A DNA stretch of 64,000 bases from Woeseiaceae bacterium. Its GTDB lineage: Bacteria; Pseudomonadota; Gammaproteobacteria; Steroidobacterales; Woeseiaceae. Below are positions 8,730 to 16,694 of the stretch, in pieces. How positions within the stretch are numbered: the stretch's first letter is position 1; every line of letters begins with the position of its first letter. Under the pieces are notes generated by a model. It ran no database searches. It saw only the letters and a program-made list of their open reading frames with translations, and was not told the origin of the DNA. Position numbers and translations under genes: made by a program. The stretch lies in the NCBI GenBank assembly GCA_021773095.1, contig JAJFKR010000033.1:19050-83049 (forward strand), read 5' to 3'.

Positions 8730-8769
8730 GTTTACATCCGTTTACATTTCATTACAAACAGTTATTGGC
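8730..8769 (+). promoter_or_regulatory. 10-bp direct repeats upstream of tetraheme gene
   Basis: Four consecutive 10-bp units start at 8730, 8740, 8750 and 8760: GTTTACATCC, GTTTACATTT, CATTACAAAC and AGTTATTGGC. The first two share eight bases exactly. Head-to-tail units with 10-bp period on one face of the helix are the usual layout of OmpR-family binding sites. They lie about 100 bp before the tetraheme start and may also act on the divergent Sel1 gene. Confidence 0.5.
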
Positions 8770-8866
8770 TAGTCATACGGAAATTACATGCACCCCATAG
8801 CATTACTGTCGATGGAGAAGGACATTCGTCCTACTCGGATTGGAAAACAAGGAAAGGGGAACTGTA

Positions 8867-9559
8867 ATGAAGACTTTAATCTCAGGCCAAGGGAATCGAG
8901 TGTTCACGACCCTGTTGTCGGGGTTATTGATGGGAATGGGTATCCTGTTCTCAACATCAGCGTTGGCCCAGGACAATACTACTATCGTGGGATCTCCTCA
9001 CGATTTTCGTACTCAAGGCTGGGTTAACAATGGTAACAATGAAATTTGTGTGGTTTGTCATACACCGCATAATGCAATCTCCCCTCAGGACGGACCGCTG
9101 TGGAACCGCTCGCTGACGCTGTCGACATTTACGTTGTACATGCCCAACACAACTCCTGGCAGTGATATTCAGGGTACCGGCTTCAATCAGCCGTCGGGCG
9201 TATCAAAACTTTGCTTGTCCTGCCACGACGGCACAATAGCTATCGATGCATTTGGTGGCCTGACCGGAACGGAAACGATGGATGACATCAATGCTGCTGC
9301 AAATATCGGTGACGTGGTGGGTGGCGTCGGTGATTTGAGAAACGATCACCCGGTGGCCTTCACCTTCCCAACAACGGATGCTGAACTCTACGCTAATGTA
9401 AGCGGCGTGGTAAATGGCCAGATGCCATTGTTTGGCCCGAGCCAGGATCAAATGGAATGTGCTTCCTGCCATGACGTGCATGCTACCAATACTTATGACC
9501 AGCTACTCAGGGTTGACAACACCGGAAGCGGACTCTGCCTGACCTGCCACATAAAATAA
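8867..9559 (+). CDS. Secreted tetraheme c-type cytochrome, candidate extracellular filament subunit
   Basis: 230 residues from ATG 8867, which has the strong ribosome site GGAAAGGGGA at 8851-8860. Signal peptide 1-34 (cleavage after ALA). Four CxxCH motifs at 61-65, 116-120, 198-202 and 224-228; H161 in NDHPVAF is a likely distal ligand. ICVVCHTPH, CLSCHDGTIA and ASCHDVH are of the doubled-CXXCH type. The same four-heme module forms the N-terminus of both large cytochromes downstream. It is monocistronic, with a tandem-repeat operator upstream and a strong terminator directly after it, which suggests a much higher output than the following operon. Size and heme count resemble the OmcE class of polymerising cytochromes (family knowledge); polymerisation here is an inference. 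Confidence 0.85.
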   Translation: MKTLISGQGNRVFTTLLSGLLMGMGILFSTSALAQDNTTIVGSPHDFRTQGWVNNGNNEICVVCHTPHNAISPQDGPLWNRSLTLSTFTLYMPNTTPGSDIQGTGFNQPSGVSKLCLSCHDGTIAIDAFGGLTGTETMDDINAAANIGDVVGGVGDLRNDHPVAFTFPTTDAELYANVSGVVNGQMPLFGPSQDQMECASCHDVHATNTYDQLLRVDNTGSGLCLTCHIK

Positions 9560-9611
9560 CCTTGGGGTTCACTACAACCGCTGTCGACTCCGACAGGACT
9601 CAGGGAACGGC

Positions 9612-9648
9612 AACACACCCCCTTCCGGTTGGATGGGGGTGTGTTTTT
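9612..9648 (+). terminator. Intrinsic terminator after tetraheme gene
   Basis: A perfect 11-bp stem (AACACACCCCC at 9612-9622 with GGGGGTGTGTT at 9635-9645), a 12-base loop, and a T-run into 9648. It separates the tetraheme gene from the downstream conduit operon; partial read-through is possible. Confidence 0.9.
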
Positions 9649-9724
9649 ATGAGACAGTAACATCTTCATGATCAGGAAAAATTTGTACGGCGACATCCTA
9701 AGATTTTAGTAATGGGGTAAGAAA

Positions 9725-10864
9725 ATGCAACGAATGCAAAGTAGAAACTTGAACTTGAAAATTCGTTTTCTGATTGCGTTTTTTCTGTCCGCCTGCATGG
9801 CTCCGGCTTTCGCGCAGGATTCGGCGGATAGCGCAGATGACACAAGCGCACTTTTCTATCCATCGCTGCCGGATGCTCCACGTATCCAGTACCTGACCAG
9901 CTTCTCGGTAGCCGGAGACGTCAAAGAGAAAAAGAAAAAGAAAGGCGGCTGGCTGAGCGATTTTGTTCTGGGAGAGGAGAACCCCGAGGACGATGAGGGA
10001 CCGGAAAAACCCTATGGCGTGTCGCTCAATAATGGCCAGATCCACGTCGTGGATACTCGTGGAGGTGGCTATGCGATCTTCGATGTGCCCGGCAAAGATT
10101 ATCGCTTCGCTCTCGGGTCAGGCTCTGCTGTAATGTCGAAACCCGTCAACATCGAAATTGACGATGCGGGACTCAAATATGTCACTGATACCGAGAGGGG
10201 CCAGATTCTTGCTTTTGACAGCAATGACAGGTTTTTGAGGGCATACGGCAAACGAGGAGAATTCCGGCCAACGGATGTTTTGGTTGACGAAAATCGTTTG
10301 TACGTGGTCGATATTCAGACACACCGAATCATGGTGCTAGACAAGGAAACCGGTACCGAACTCAGTTCCTTTGGCGGGCCCGGCGCAGAGCAGAATAATT
10401 TCTTTCAACCGACCAACATCGCCCTCGGCCCGGACAAGCATCTCTACATTAGTGATACGGGTAATTTCCGGGTACAAAAATTTACCCGGGATGGTGAGTT
10501 TGTGCAAAGTTTTGGGGCGGGTGTTGGCACGGCCCCCGGGGACTTCGCACGCCCAAAAGGTGTAGCTGTGGATCGTATGGGCCGGCTTTATGTTGTAGAC
10601 GCAGCCTTCGAAACCGTTCAAATGTTCAGCAACCAGGGTGACCTGCTATTGTTTTTTGGCGAGCCGGCATCGACACATCGAGGTGGTCTTGACCTGCCAG
10701 CAGATATCGACATCGACTATGACAGTGTGCCTTTTTTCCAGCATTACGCAGAGCCGGGTTTCAATCTCGAATACATCATTGTGGTTGCCAATCAGTTTGG
10801 CAATAGCAGTGTCAATGTCTTTGGCTTCGGGCGCTATGAGTCGATGAGCTATGACGACGAGTAA
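9725..10864 (+). CDS. NHL-repeat beta-propeller protein (exported)
   Basis: 379 residues with an N-terminal export signal (IRFLIAFFLSACMAPAFA). Either the lipobox-like LSAC or cleavage after AFA is possible. A Lys-rich stretch (KEKKKKKGG, about 59-67) is followed by NHL blades: PYGVSLNNGQIHVVDT, PTNIALGPDKHLYISDTGN, PKGVAVDRMGRLYVVD. Propellers of this kind accompany extracellular cytochrome genes in other bacteria and may act in assembly or attachment. It shares the opening P..PRI.YL.SFS with the two NHL lipoproteins downstream, so all three are paralogues. First gene of the operon after the terminator; GGGGTAAG precedes the start. Confidence 0.8.
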   Translation: MQRMQSRNLNLKIRFLIAFFLSACMAPAFAQDSADSADDTSALFYPSLPDAPRIQYLTSFSVAGDVKEKKKKKGGWLSDFVLGEENPEDDEGPEKPYGVSLNNGQIHVVDTRGGGYAIFDVPGKDYRFALGSGSAVMSKPVNIEIDDAGLKYVTDTERGQILAFDSNDRFLRAYGKRGEFRPTDVLVDENRLYVVDIQTHRIMVLDKETGTELSSFGGPGAEQNNFFQPTNIALGPDKHLYISDTGNFRVQKFTRDGEFVQSFGAGVGTAPGDFARPKGVAVDRMGRLYVVDAAFETVQMFSNQGDLLLFFGEPASTHRGGLDLPADIDIDYDSVPFFQHYAEPGFNLEYIIVVANQFGNSSVNVFGFGRYESMSYDDE

Positions 10865-10925
10865 TCGCACTCGCGGCGCATAAATTCTCCAGAGAGATCG
10901 GCAAGCGGATCTCTGAGATTTACTG

Positions 10926-12935
10926 ATGCGTGAAATCGTTCTTACTTGCGTTGCACTGCTCTTGATCCTGCCGCCTGAGTTTGCGTCCGCTGCTGACGAG
11001 CTGGCTATTTTCAGGCTGACAAATATACAGGCGTATATCGAACTGCTGAATCGAAAGAACGTGTTTAATAATCAAGCAACCGGGATTGAGACTGCTGTTG
11101 ACGATTTCAGATCACAAATTGAAATCGGCGCGTCCACCCGTAGTTACATCTTTCATCCAAAACTATTGCAGATCAGTCTCTCTGGGAGTCTGCTGTCCGA
11201 TCGGCAGGATATTAGCCGGATGCAGTTCTCAGCAGCGACCAATAGGGCAACGCAGTCGATCAGCCGTCAAAAACAAGTGTTACTGAATATTGACACAACG
11301 TTGCAGCTCCTCAAGGACAAGCCCTTTCCGACGACTTTTTCGTATCTGCGCGAAAATCCGGTCGTCAGAACCGGTCTGGAAGGTAGCTTTACGCAGACAA
11401 CAGAAAGGTACGGCGTTGATTTTCAGTTGCGAGACGTTCTACCCGTAAGCCTTTCAATCAACGCGTTCACAGATTCATTCTTTGGAGAGTCCCTTGACCG
11501 GATAGTGGACTTTACCTCCGACCGTATAACGATAAAGTCGAGGAAAACCTTTTCCTCCGGAGACCGGTTTGCGCTGAGCTATGAGATGTCCAATCGAAGT
11601 TCCCGAAATGGGGATCCAAGGAGAACGATCCAGGAAACGCTGCGCCGATCGCGAAATTTGGCATTGACATCCAATTGGCGCCTGGGCGTCCGCGATCAGC
11701 TACATATTGACCAGGCCGCCAGCTTTAATCGGCGCGATAACCCGGATGTGACAGATTTCAATTTTTCGCCCAGAATTCGCTGGCTACATTCCTCCACACT
11801 CCAGTCCAGGTATCTATACAGCTTCAATCAGTCTGAAAGACCGGAGTCGATGATCAAGAACCGGACGGAAAGGGCAAGCGCTGCACTGCACTACGCACCG
11901 ACGCCGAAAATGAATGGTTTCGTGCGCGCCAATGTTGATCAATCAGAGGAAAAAAACCGACTTCTGCAGAATGCTTTTGGGTTGACTTCAAGAGGTAGTT
12001 ACAAGAAAGACTTGAAGATCGGTCAGCTCAATTTATCCCTTGGACTCGGTTACGAACGCAAGGACCGGGAGTCCCTCGTAACGCAGATTGGTGTCATAGA
12101 GGAGGCCGTCGAACTGGTCGGTACAGTACCGATTAGCCTGTCGAGGGACTTCGTCATAATTGATACCGTGACGGTTCGCAATGAAACAGGCACCCAGATT
12201 CTTAGCGAAGGTATCGATTATCGCCTCATCGAGGTCGGTTCCCAGACACAGATAGAACGATTGATCGGAGGCAGCATTCTTGATGGAGAAACCGTATTAG
12301 TCGACTACGATGCACAAACCGGCGGGACCTTCGAGTATTCACAGACAAGCCAGACAGCGAGCGCCGACTTCAAATTTGCGAAATATCATAATATTTTCTT
12401 ACGCTACCGCAATAACAAGCAAACACTGGAATCTGGTTTCTCAACGCTGCCGTTTAATTCGGTCAGATCTGTGGAAGTTGGTTTGCGAGAACAGGTGCCT
12501 CTGCGCTGGATGGGGCTCCAGCTTTATGGAGAGGCAAGGTATCTTCATCAGGATGAAGATATCAACCCGTATGAGCAGAAAAGCGTTCTTGTTTCGGTAC
12601 AGGCACCATTGCCGCATAGATTGAAGTTGAACTTGTCCGCATCGCGAAACTTTGTGGATAATCTGAATTCAGTTGAGGACACTGACATGACGGTATTCAA
12701 TGCCAACCTCAATTGGCGAGCAAGAAGAAATCTGAACGTCCGGGCGGAAGGCTATTATGACAAGGACACAGGAGGGACAATATTACGCAGTACGACCAAA
12801 GGGAAACTGAGGGCGCAATGGCGATATCGAAAAATCATGGTTGCCATGGATGCGATGTATGAAAAGCAACAGCAAGGAGATATCAAGAGTGATAATTACG
12901 AGATTTGGTTGCGAATAAGACGAGAGCTATTTTGA
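10926..12935 (+). CDS. Large outer-membrane beta-barrel, candidate conduit porin
   Basis: A 669-residue exported protein with a signal peptide (IVLTCVALLLILPPEFASA). The mature chain is an almost unbroken series of amphipathic beta-strands with short Arg/Asn-rich turns (FALSYEMSNRSSRNG, LKLNLSASRNFVDNL, NLNVRAEGYYDKDTGG), and it ends in Phe. This is the pattern of a large outer-membrane barrel. It holds no heme motif. Its size and position between multiheme cytochrome genes suit the porin component of a porin-cytochrome conduit, although clear MtrB/PioB sequence features were not recognised. A 61-bp gap precedes it; the next gene starts at its stop. Confidence 0.8.
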   Translation: MREIVLTCVALLLILPPEFASAADELAIFRLTNIQAYIELLNRKNVFNNQATGIETAVDDFRSQIEIGASTRSYIFHPKLLQISLSGSLLSDRQDISRMQFSAATNRATQSISRQKQVLLNIDTTLQLLKDKPFPTTFSYLRENPVVRTGLEGSFTQTTERYGVDFQLRDVLPVSLSINAFTDSFFGESLDRIVDFTSDRITIKSRKTFSSGDRFALSYEMSNRSSRNGDPRRTIQETLRRSRNLALTSNWRLGVRDQLHIDQAASFNRRDNPDVTDFNFSPRIRWLHSSTLQSRYLYSFNQSERPESMIKNRTERASAALHYAPTPKMNGFVRANVDQSEEKNRLLQNAFGLTSRGSYKKDLKIGQLNLSLGLGYERKDRESLVTQIGVIEEAVELVGTVPISLSRDFVIIDTVTVRNETGTQILSEGIDYRLIEVGSQTQIERLIGGSILDGETVLVDYDAQTGGTFEYSQTSQTASADFKFAKYHNIFLRYRNNKQTLESGFSTLPFNSVRSVEVGLREQVPLRWMGLQLYGEARYLHQDEDINPYEQKSVLVSVQAPLPHRLKLNLSASRNFVDNLNSVEDTDMTVFNANLNWRARRNLNVRAEGYYDKDTGGTILRSTTKGKLRAQWRYRKIMVAMDAMYEKQQQGDIKSDNYEIWLRIRRELF

Positions 12936-12937
12936 CT

Positions 12938-13987
12938 GTGGCAACGAAATTTTCCGGATATGCAATGCCAATCGTCGTTTGCATAGCCGTCGTGCTCGCG
13001 GCTTGCGTGCCGGTTGTGCATGGGCCGATCTACGAAATGGAGGTTGCAGAGCCAGTGTGGCCGGCAGCTCCGTCCAGGCCACGATTGGCTTTCGTAATGT
13101 CTTTTTCGGGTACGGAAGAACTCGGAATCAGAAAAAACTTTTTGCAACAGCTACGAGAGTTGATCGGCGGTGCGCGGCAGGTCCGGTTGGTTCGGCCTGT
13201 GGCAATAGTCGAAAGCGCTGACAAGCAGTTGTTTGTTGCTGATCCCGGAGTGCGTGGAGTGCATCGCTTCGACCTTGAGCGAGGTGGGTATCAGCTGATT
13301 CGGGGAGAGAACGGCCAACCGTTACCATCGCCTGTCGCGCTTGCCGCCGGGTTGAGTGGTGAGGTCTATGTTACCGATTCACGTCTGGCCGCCGTATTTG
13401 TGATTGAGCCCGGCAAGAGCGTCGCCGTAAAGGTAGCTCTCGAGGCTTTATTGGCGCGACCGACCGGGTTGGCGCTGGACCCCCCCAGCGGACGGCTCTA
13501 TCTCGTTGATACGGGCAGTCATGAAGTAAAAATATTCGCTCGCGACGGAGCTCTGCTGAAGCGATTTGGTCGCCGTGGTGAAGGATCAGGTGAATTTAAT
13601 TTTCCGACTATGATCTGGATGAACAGTAGTGGTGAAATACTGGTTTCAGATTCCCTGAACTTTCGGACGCAGGTTTTCGATTCTGCTGGAAACTTTCTGC
13701 GTCAATTTGGTGAAGCCGGTGATGGCGCAGGACATCAGGCACAAGGCAAGGGCATAGCGACAGACAGTAACGGTCACGTATATGTCGTGGATTCAATGAT
13801 GCACGCGGTTCAGATTTTCGATTCGTCGGGCACGTTTCTTTTCAAATTAGGCTATAGAGGGGAGGGTCCCGGAGAGTTCTGGTTACCTGCCGGCATCTTT
13901 GTCGGCGAGAGGGACACAATTTATGTGGCCGATTCCTATAACGGCCGAATTCAGGTGTTCCGGTATATTGGTGGTGATTTACCATGA
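12938..13987 (+). CDS. NHL beta-propeller lipoprotein A
   Basis: About 349 residues. Lipobox VLAAC after the hydrophobic AMPIVVCIAVVLAAC, so a lipid-anchored protein. The start is uncertain: GTG 12938, TTG 12932 (overlapping the previous stop) and ATG 12965 all keep the lipobox. The body is a six-bladed NHL propeller with blades ending ...VVDSMMHAVQIFDSSG, ...VADSYNGRIQVFRYIGG. It is coupled to the following cytochrome by an ATGA overlap, and the same lipoprotein/cytochrome order is repeated directly downstream, so each propeller may serve its own cytochrome (inference). Confidence 0.8.
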   Translation: MATKFSGYAMPIVVCIAVVLAACVPVVHGPIYEMEVAEPVWPAAPSRPRLAFVMSFSGTEELGIRKNFLQQLRELIGGARQVRLVRPVAIVESADKQLFVADPGVRGVHRFDLERGGYQLIRGENGQPLPSPVALAAGLSGEVYVTDSRLAAVFVIEPGKSVAVKVALEALLARPTGLALDPPSGRLYLVDTGSHEVKIFARDGALLKRFGRRGEGSGEFNFPTMIWMNSSGEILVSDSLNFRTQVFDSAGNFLRQFGEAGDGAGHQAQGKGIATDSNGHVYVVDSMMHAVQIFDSSGTFLFKLGYRGEGPGEFWLPAGIFVGERDTIYVADSYNGRIQVFRYIGGDLP

Positions 13988-15675
13988 AATACACAGGTCC
14001 GTTTTGTCTGATCTTGTTAATGCTTTACCTGGCCTCGGATCTGTCTATGGCGCAACAGACATTCAATATAGAAGACAGCCGCCATGACCTGGCGATAGTT
14101 TTGTCGACCGGCTATGAAGGTGAGGCTAGTGATGCACAGTGTATCTTCTGTCATCCTCCCCGCAGTCACACGCTAAAGATCGGATTGTGGAACGAGGCGC
14201 CAGCGGAGAATCTTTTTGATTACCCTTATGGCAGGCAGGGTGAAGAAGGGCCACCGGGCAAACCGGATGGTTCTTCGCTTGTATGCCTTGGTTGTCATGA
14301 CGGAACTATTGCTTTGGGCGACGTACGCAGTCGTACTCAGTCGATCAGCAATAGTCGTGGCATAAAACGTACTGACTTGTCCGACGGTCACCCTATCTCG
14401 TTTTCGTATGACTCAATCCTGGTGGACAGTAATGACGAACTTGAAAATCCAAAGGAGTTAACGCAACAGGTGAGGCTTGACTCTACAGGCAAAATTCAAT
14501 GTACGAGCTGCCATGATCCCCACGACGATACCAATGGTAAGTTCCTGGTAATGGATAACAGTTCAACAGGGCTGTGTGTCACGTGCCATAAGAAGGCGGG
14601 TTGGGATGCGTCCTTGCACAATATTTCGTCAGCGACGTGGAACCATAGAGGACGGGATCCATGGCCATTCAGCGATTTGGGAGGATCAGTTGCAGAGCAC
14701 GGTTGTTCCAATTGCCACACGCCCCACGCGGCAGGGAATGGCCAATATCTTCTCAATTACAATGTCGAAGAAGACAACTGCATGGCCTGTCACAATGGCA
14801 ATGTGGCTGATACGGACATCAATGCAGAATTCAATAAAATCTCACATCACCCCATTGAGCAGACGGCTGACATTCATGCGGCGGATGAAGCGATTATTGT
14901 GAACGCGGGAGATCGTCATGTTGAGTGCGTTGATTGCCACAACCCTCATTCCGTTAGCACAGCCGAGACGAATAGTACCCATGTCACCTGGAAAAATGTT
15001 CGTGGCGTGGATGTCAACGGCGGGGAAAAAACAGAAGCTACCGCGGAATTTGAATTGTGTTTTCGCTGCCATGGTGACAGCCCGGGGAAGGCCGCAATGC
15101 CAACGCCACGCCAGCATGATCAGAATAATGTGCGACTGCAGTTTGATAATGGTAATCCATCGTTTCATCCGGTAGTCGGCCCCGGCAATAACTCAAACGC
15201 CCCGTCTCTGATAGCACCATTGAGTGAGAATAGTACTGTCGCTTGCAGTGATTGCCACTCCAGTGATACCGATTCCATCCTCGGTGGGAATGGACCCGAT
15301 GGACCGCACGGGTCGATTTACCCGTCATTGTTAATTCGCGCCTACCAGACACAGGACAAAACGCCTGAGAGTCCGGGCGCTTATTCCTTGTGTTATATGT
15401 GTCACGATCGGAACAGTATTCTCGGTGATGAAAGCTTTGAGCAACACAGCTTGCACATCAGCGATAACAGTACTCCTTGTAGTGTCTGTCATGATCCGCA
15501 TGGCATAAGCTCTGTGCAGGGGAATACAGTCAATAACTCGCATTTGATTAATTTCGATACATCGGTCGTTTTCCCAAACAACAATAATGACCTCCATTTT
15601 GAAGATCGTGGAAGTTTTAGCGGTGCCTGTTTCCTGGCATGCCACAACCTTGAACATGACGGTCTTTCCTATTGA
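13984..15675 (+). CDS. Secreted multiheme cytochrome A (11 CxxCH plus one CxxxCH)
   Basis: 563 residues with a signal peptide (cleavage near SMA-QQ). Eleven CxxCH motifs: CIFCH, CLGCH, CTSCH, CVTCH, CSNCH, CMACH, CVDCH, CFRCH, CSDCH, CYMCH, CSVCH. A C-terminal CFLACH could be a twelfth, CxxxCH-type site. The first four follow the tetraheme module (CLGCHDGTIALGD, DGHPISFSYD). Doubled-CXXCH domains continue to the end. No transmembrane segment or lipobox, so it is periplasmic, barrel-embedded or secreted. Coupled by 4-bp overlaps to the lipoproteins on both sides. Probable electron-transfer component of an outer-membrane conduit. Confidence 0.85.
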   Translation: MKYTGPFCLILLMLYLASDLSMAQQTFNIEDSRHDLAIVLSTGYEGEASDAQCIFCHPPRSHTLKIGLWNEAPAENLFDYPYGRQGEEGPPGKPDGSSLVCLGCHDGTIALGDVRSRTQSISNSRGIKRTDLSDGHPISFSYDSILVDSNDELENPKELTQQVRLDSTGKIQCTSCHDPHDDTNGKFLVMDNSSTGLCVTCHKKAGWDASLHNISSATWNHRGRDPWPFSDLGGSVAEHGCSNCHTPHAAGNGQYLLNYNVEEDNCMACHNGNVADTDINAEFNKISHHPIEQTADIHAADEAIIVNAGDRHVECVDCHNPHSVSTAETNSTHVTWKNVRGVDVNGGEKTEATAEFELCFRCHGDSPGKAAMPTPRQHDQNNVRLQFDNGNPSFHPVVGPGNNSNAPSLIAPLSENSTVACSDCHSSDTDSILGGNGPDGPHGSIYPSLLIRAYQTQDKTPESPGAYSLCYMCHDRNSILGDESFEQHSLHISDNSTPCSVCHDPHGISSVQGNTVNNSHLINFDTSVVFPNNNNDLHFEDRGSFSGACFLACHNLEHDGLSY

Positions 15676-16694
15676 GTGAGCATATTGTGACCAGGGCCCT
15701 GATAATATTGACACTTGCGATTGCTGTGGCCTGTGCGCCGGCAACGCTAAAGGATACAGATACCCCTGCTTCTTTGGCGCAGGCGGTCTGGCCTGATCCG
15801 CCACAGGAAGCCCGGATTCGGTATCTCTACTCTTTCAGCGAACCCGTTGATCTTGGAATCAAACCCGGGGCGTTCTCACGTTTCCTACAGGTATTTACAG
15901 GTAAGGAAAGTCAGCGAATGCTGAGGCCGTATTCCATTGCTGCCGACGATGACATGATTGTTGTCGCCGACCCGGGGCTCAAGGTCGTTCACCTCTATAT
16001 GACCAAGCGAAAGAAATATGCGGTGATTAGCAATGCTGGTGGCGAAAACTTTGTATCACCGATCGGGATCAGCCTGGGGCATGACGCCATTTACCTCACT
16101 GACTCCGCCCTCGGCAAGGTTTTCGTTTTTGATCGGCAAGGTGAACATCAAAATACAATCACGGGCTTGGTGCGTCCAACCGGGGTTGTTTTTCACTCTG
16201 ACAGTCGGCGCCTTTACGTCGCCGATACGCTCGAAAATCAGATTGTCGTATATGACGACGGAGGCGTACTCCTGAATGCATTTGGAACAAGAGGGGGGGC
16301 GGTGGGTGAATTCAATTTCCCGTCATTTCTCACTCTGCATGGCGATATCCTTTACGTGAACGACACAATGAACTTTCGCATACAGGCATTCGATCTGGAT
16401 GGATCCCCTGTTACCTCCTTTGGTAAATCCGGCGACGGGTCTGGGCAATTTGCCCTCTCAAAGGGGCTGGGTGCAGATAGGCTTGGGCACGTCTATGTTG
16501 CAGATTCCCTGTCAAACTACGTTCAAATCTTCGATTCGGAGGGCCGCTTTTTATTGTCCTTTGGTGGCATGGGGGGGGGCATCGGACATTTCAGGTTGCC
16601 GGTCGGCATTCATATTTTGAAAAACAGGATATTCGTCGCTGATTCCCAGAATCAGCGCGTGCAGGTTTTTGAATATATCGGCGGTGGTACCTGA
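15672..16694 (+). CDS. NHL beta-propeller lipoprotein B
   Basis: 340 residues from TTG 15672, overlapping the previous stop as TTGA; GTG 15687 is the alternative. The signal sequence ends in the lipobox-like AVAC (LTLAIAVACAP). It is a six-bladed NHL propeller closely related to lipoprotein A: EFNFP, GHVYV.DS, VQIFDS.G.FL and the terminal QVFEYIGG are shared. This gene and the next form a second copy of the lipoprotein/cytochrome pair, which implies tandem duplication followed by divergence. Confidence 0.8.
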   Translation: MSEHIVTRALIILTLAIAVACAPATLKDTDTPASLAQAVWPDPPQEARIRYLYSFSEPVDLGIKPGAFSRFLQVFTGKESQRMLRPYSIAADDDMIVVADPGLKVVHLYMTKRKKYAVISNAGGENFVSPIGISLGHDAIYLTDSALGKVFVFDRQGEHQNTITGLVRPTGVVFHSDSRRLYVADTLENQIVVYDDGGVLLNAFGTRGGAVGEFNFPSFLTLHGDILYVNDTMNFRIQAFDLDGSPVTSFGKSGDGSGQFALSKGLGADRLGHVYVADSLSNYVQIFDSEGRFLLSFGGMGGGIGHFRLPVGIHILKNRIFVADSQNQRVQVFEYIGGGT

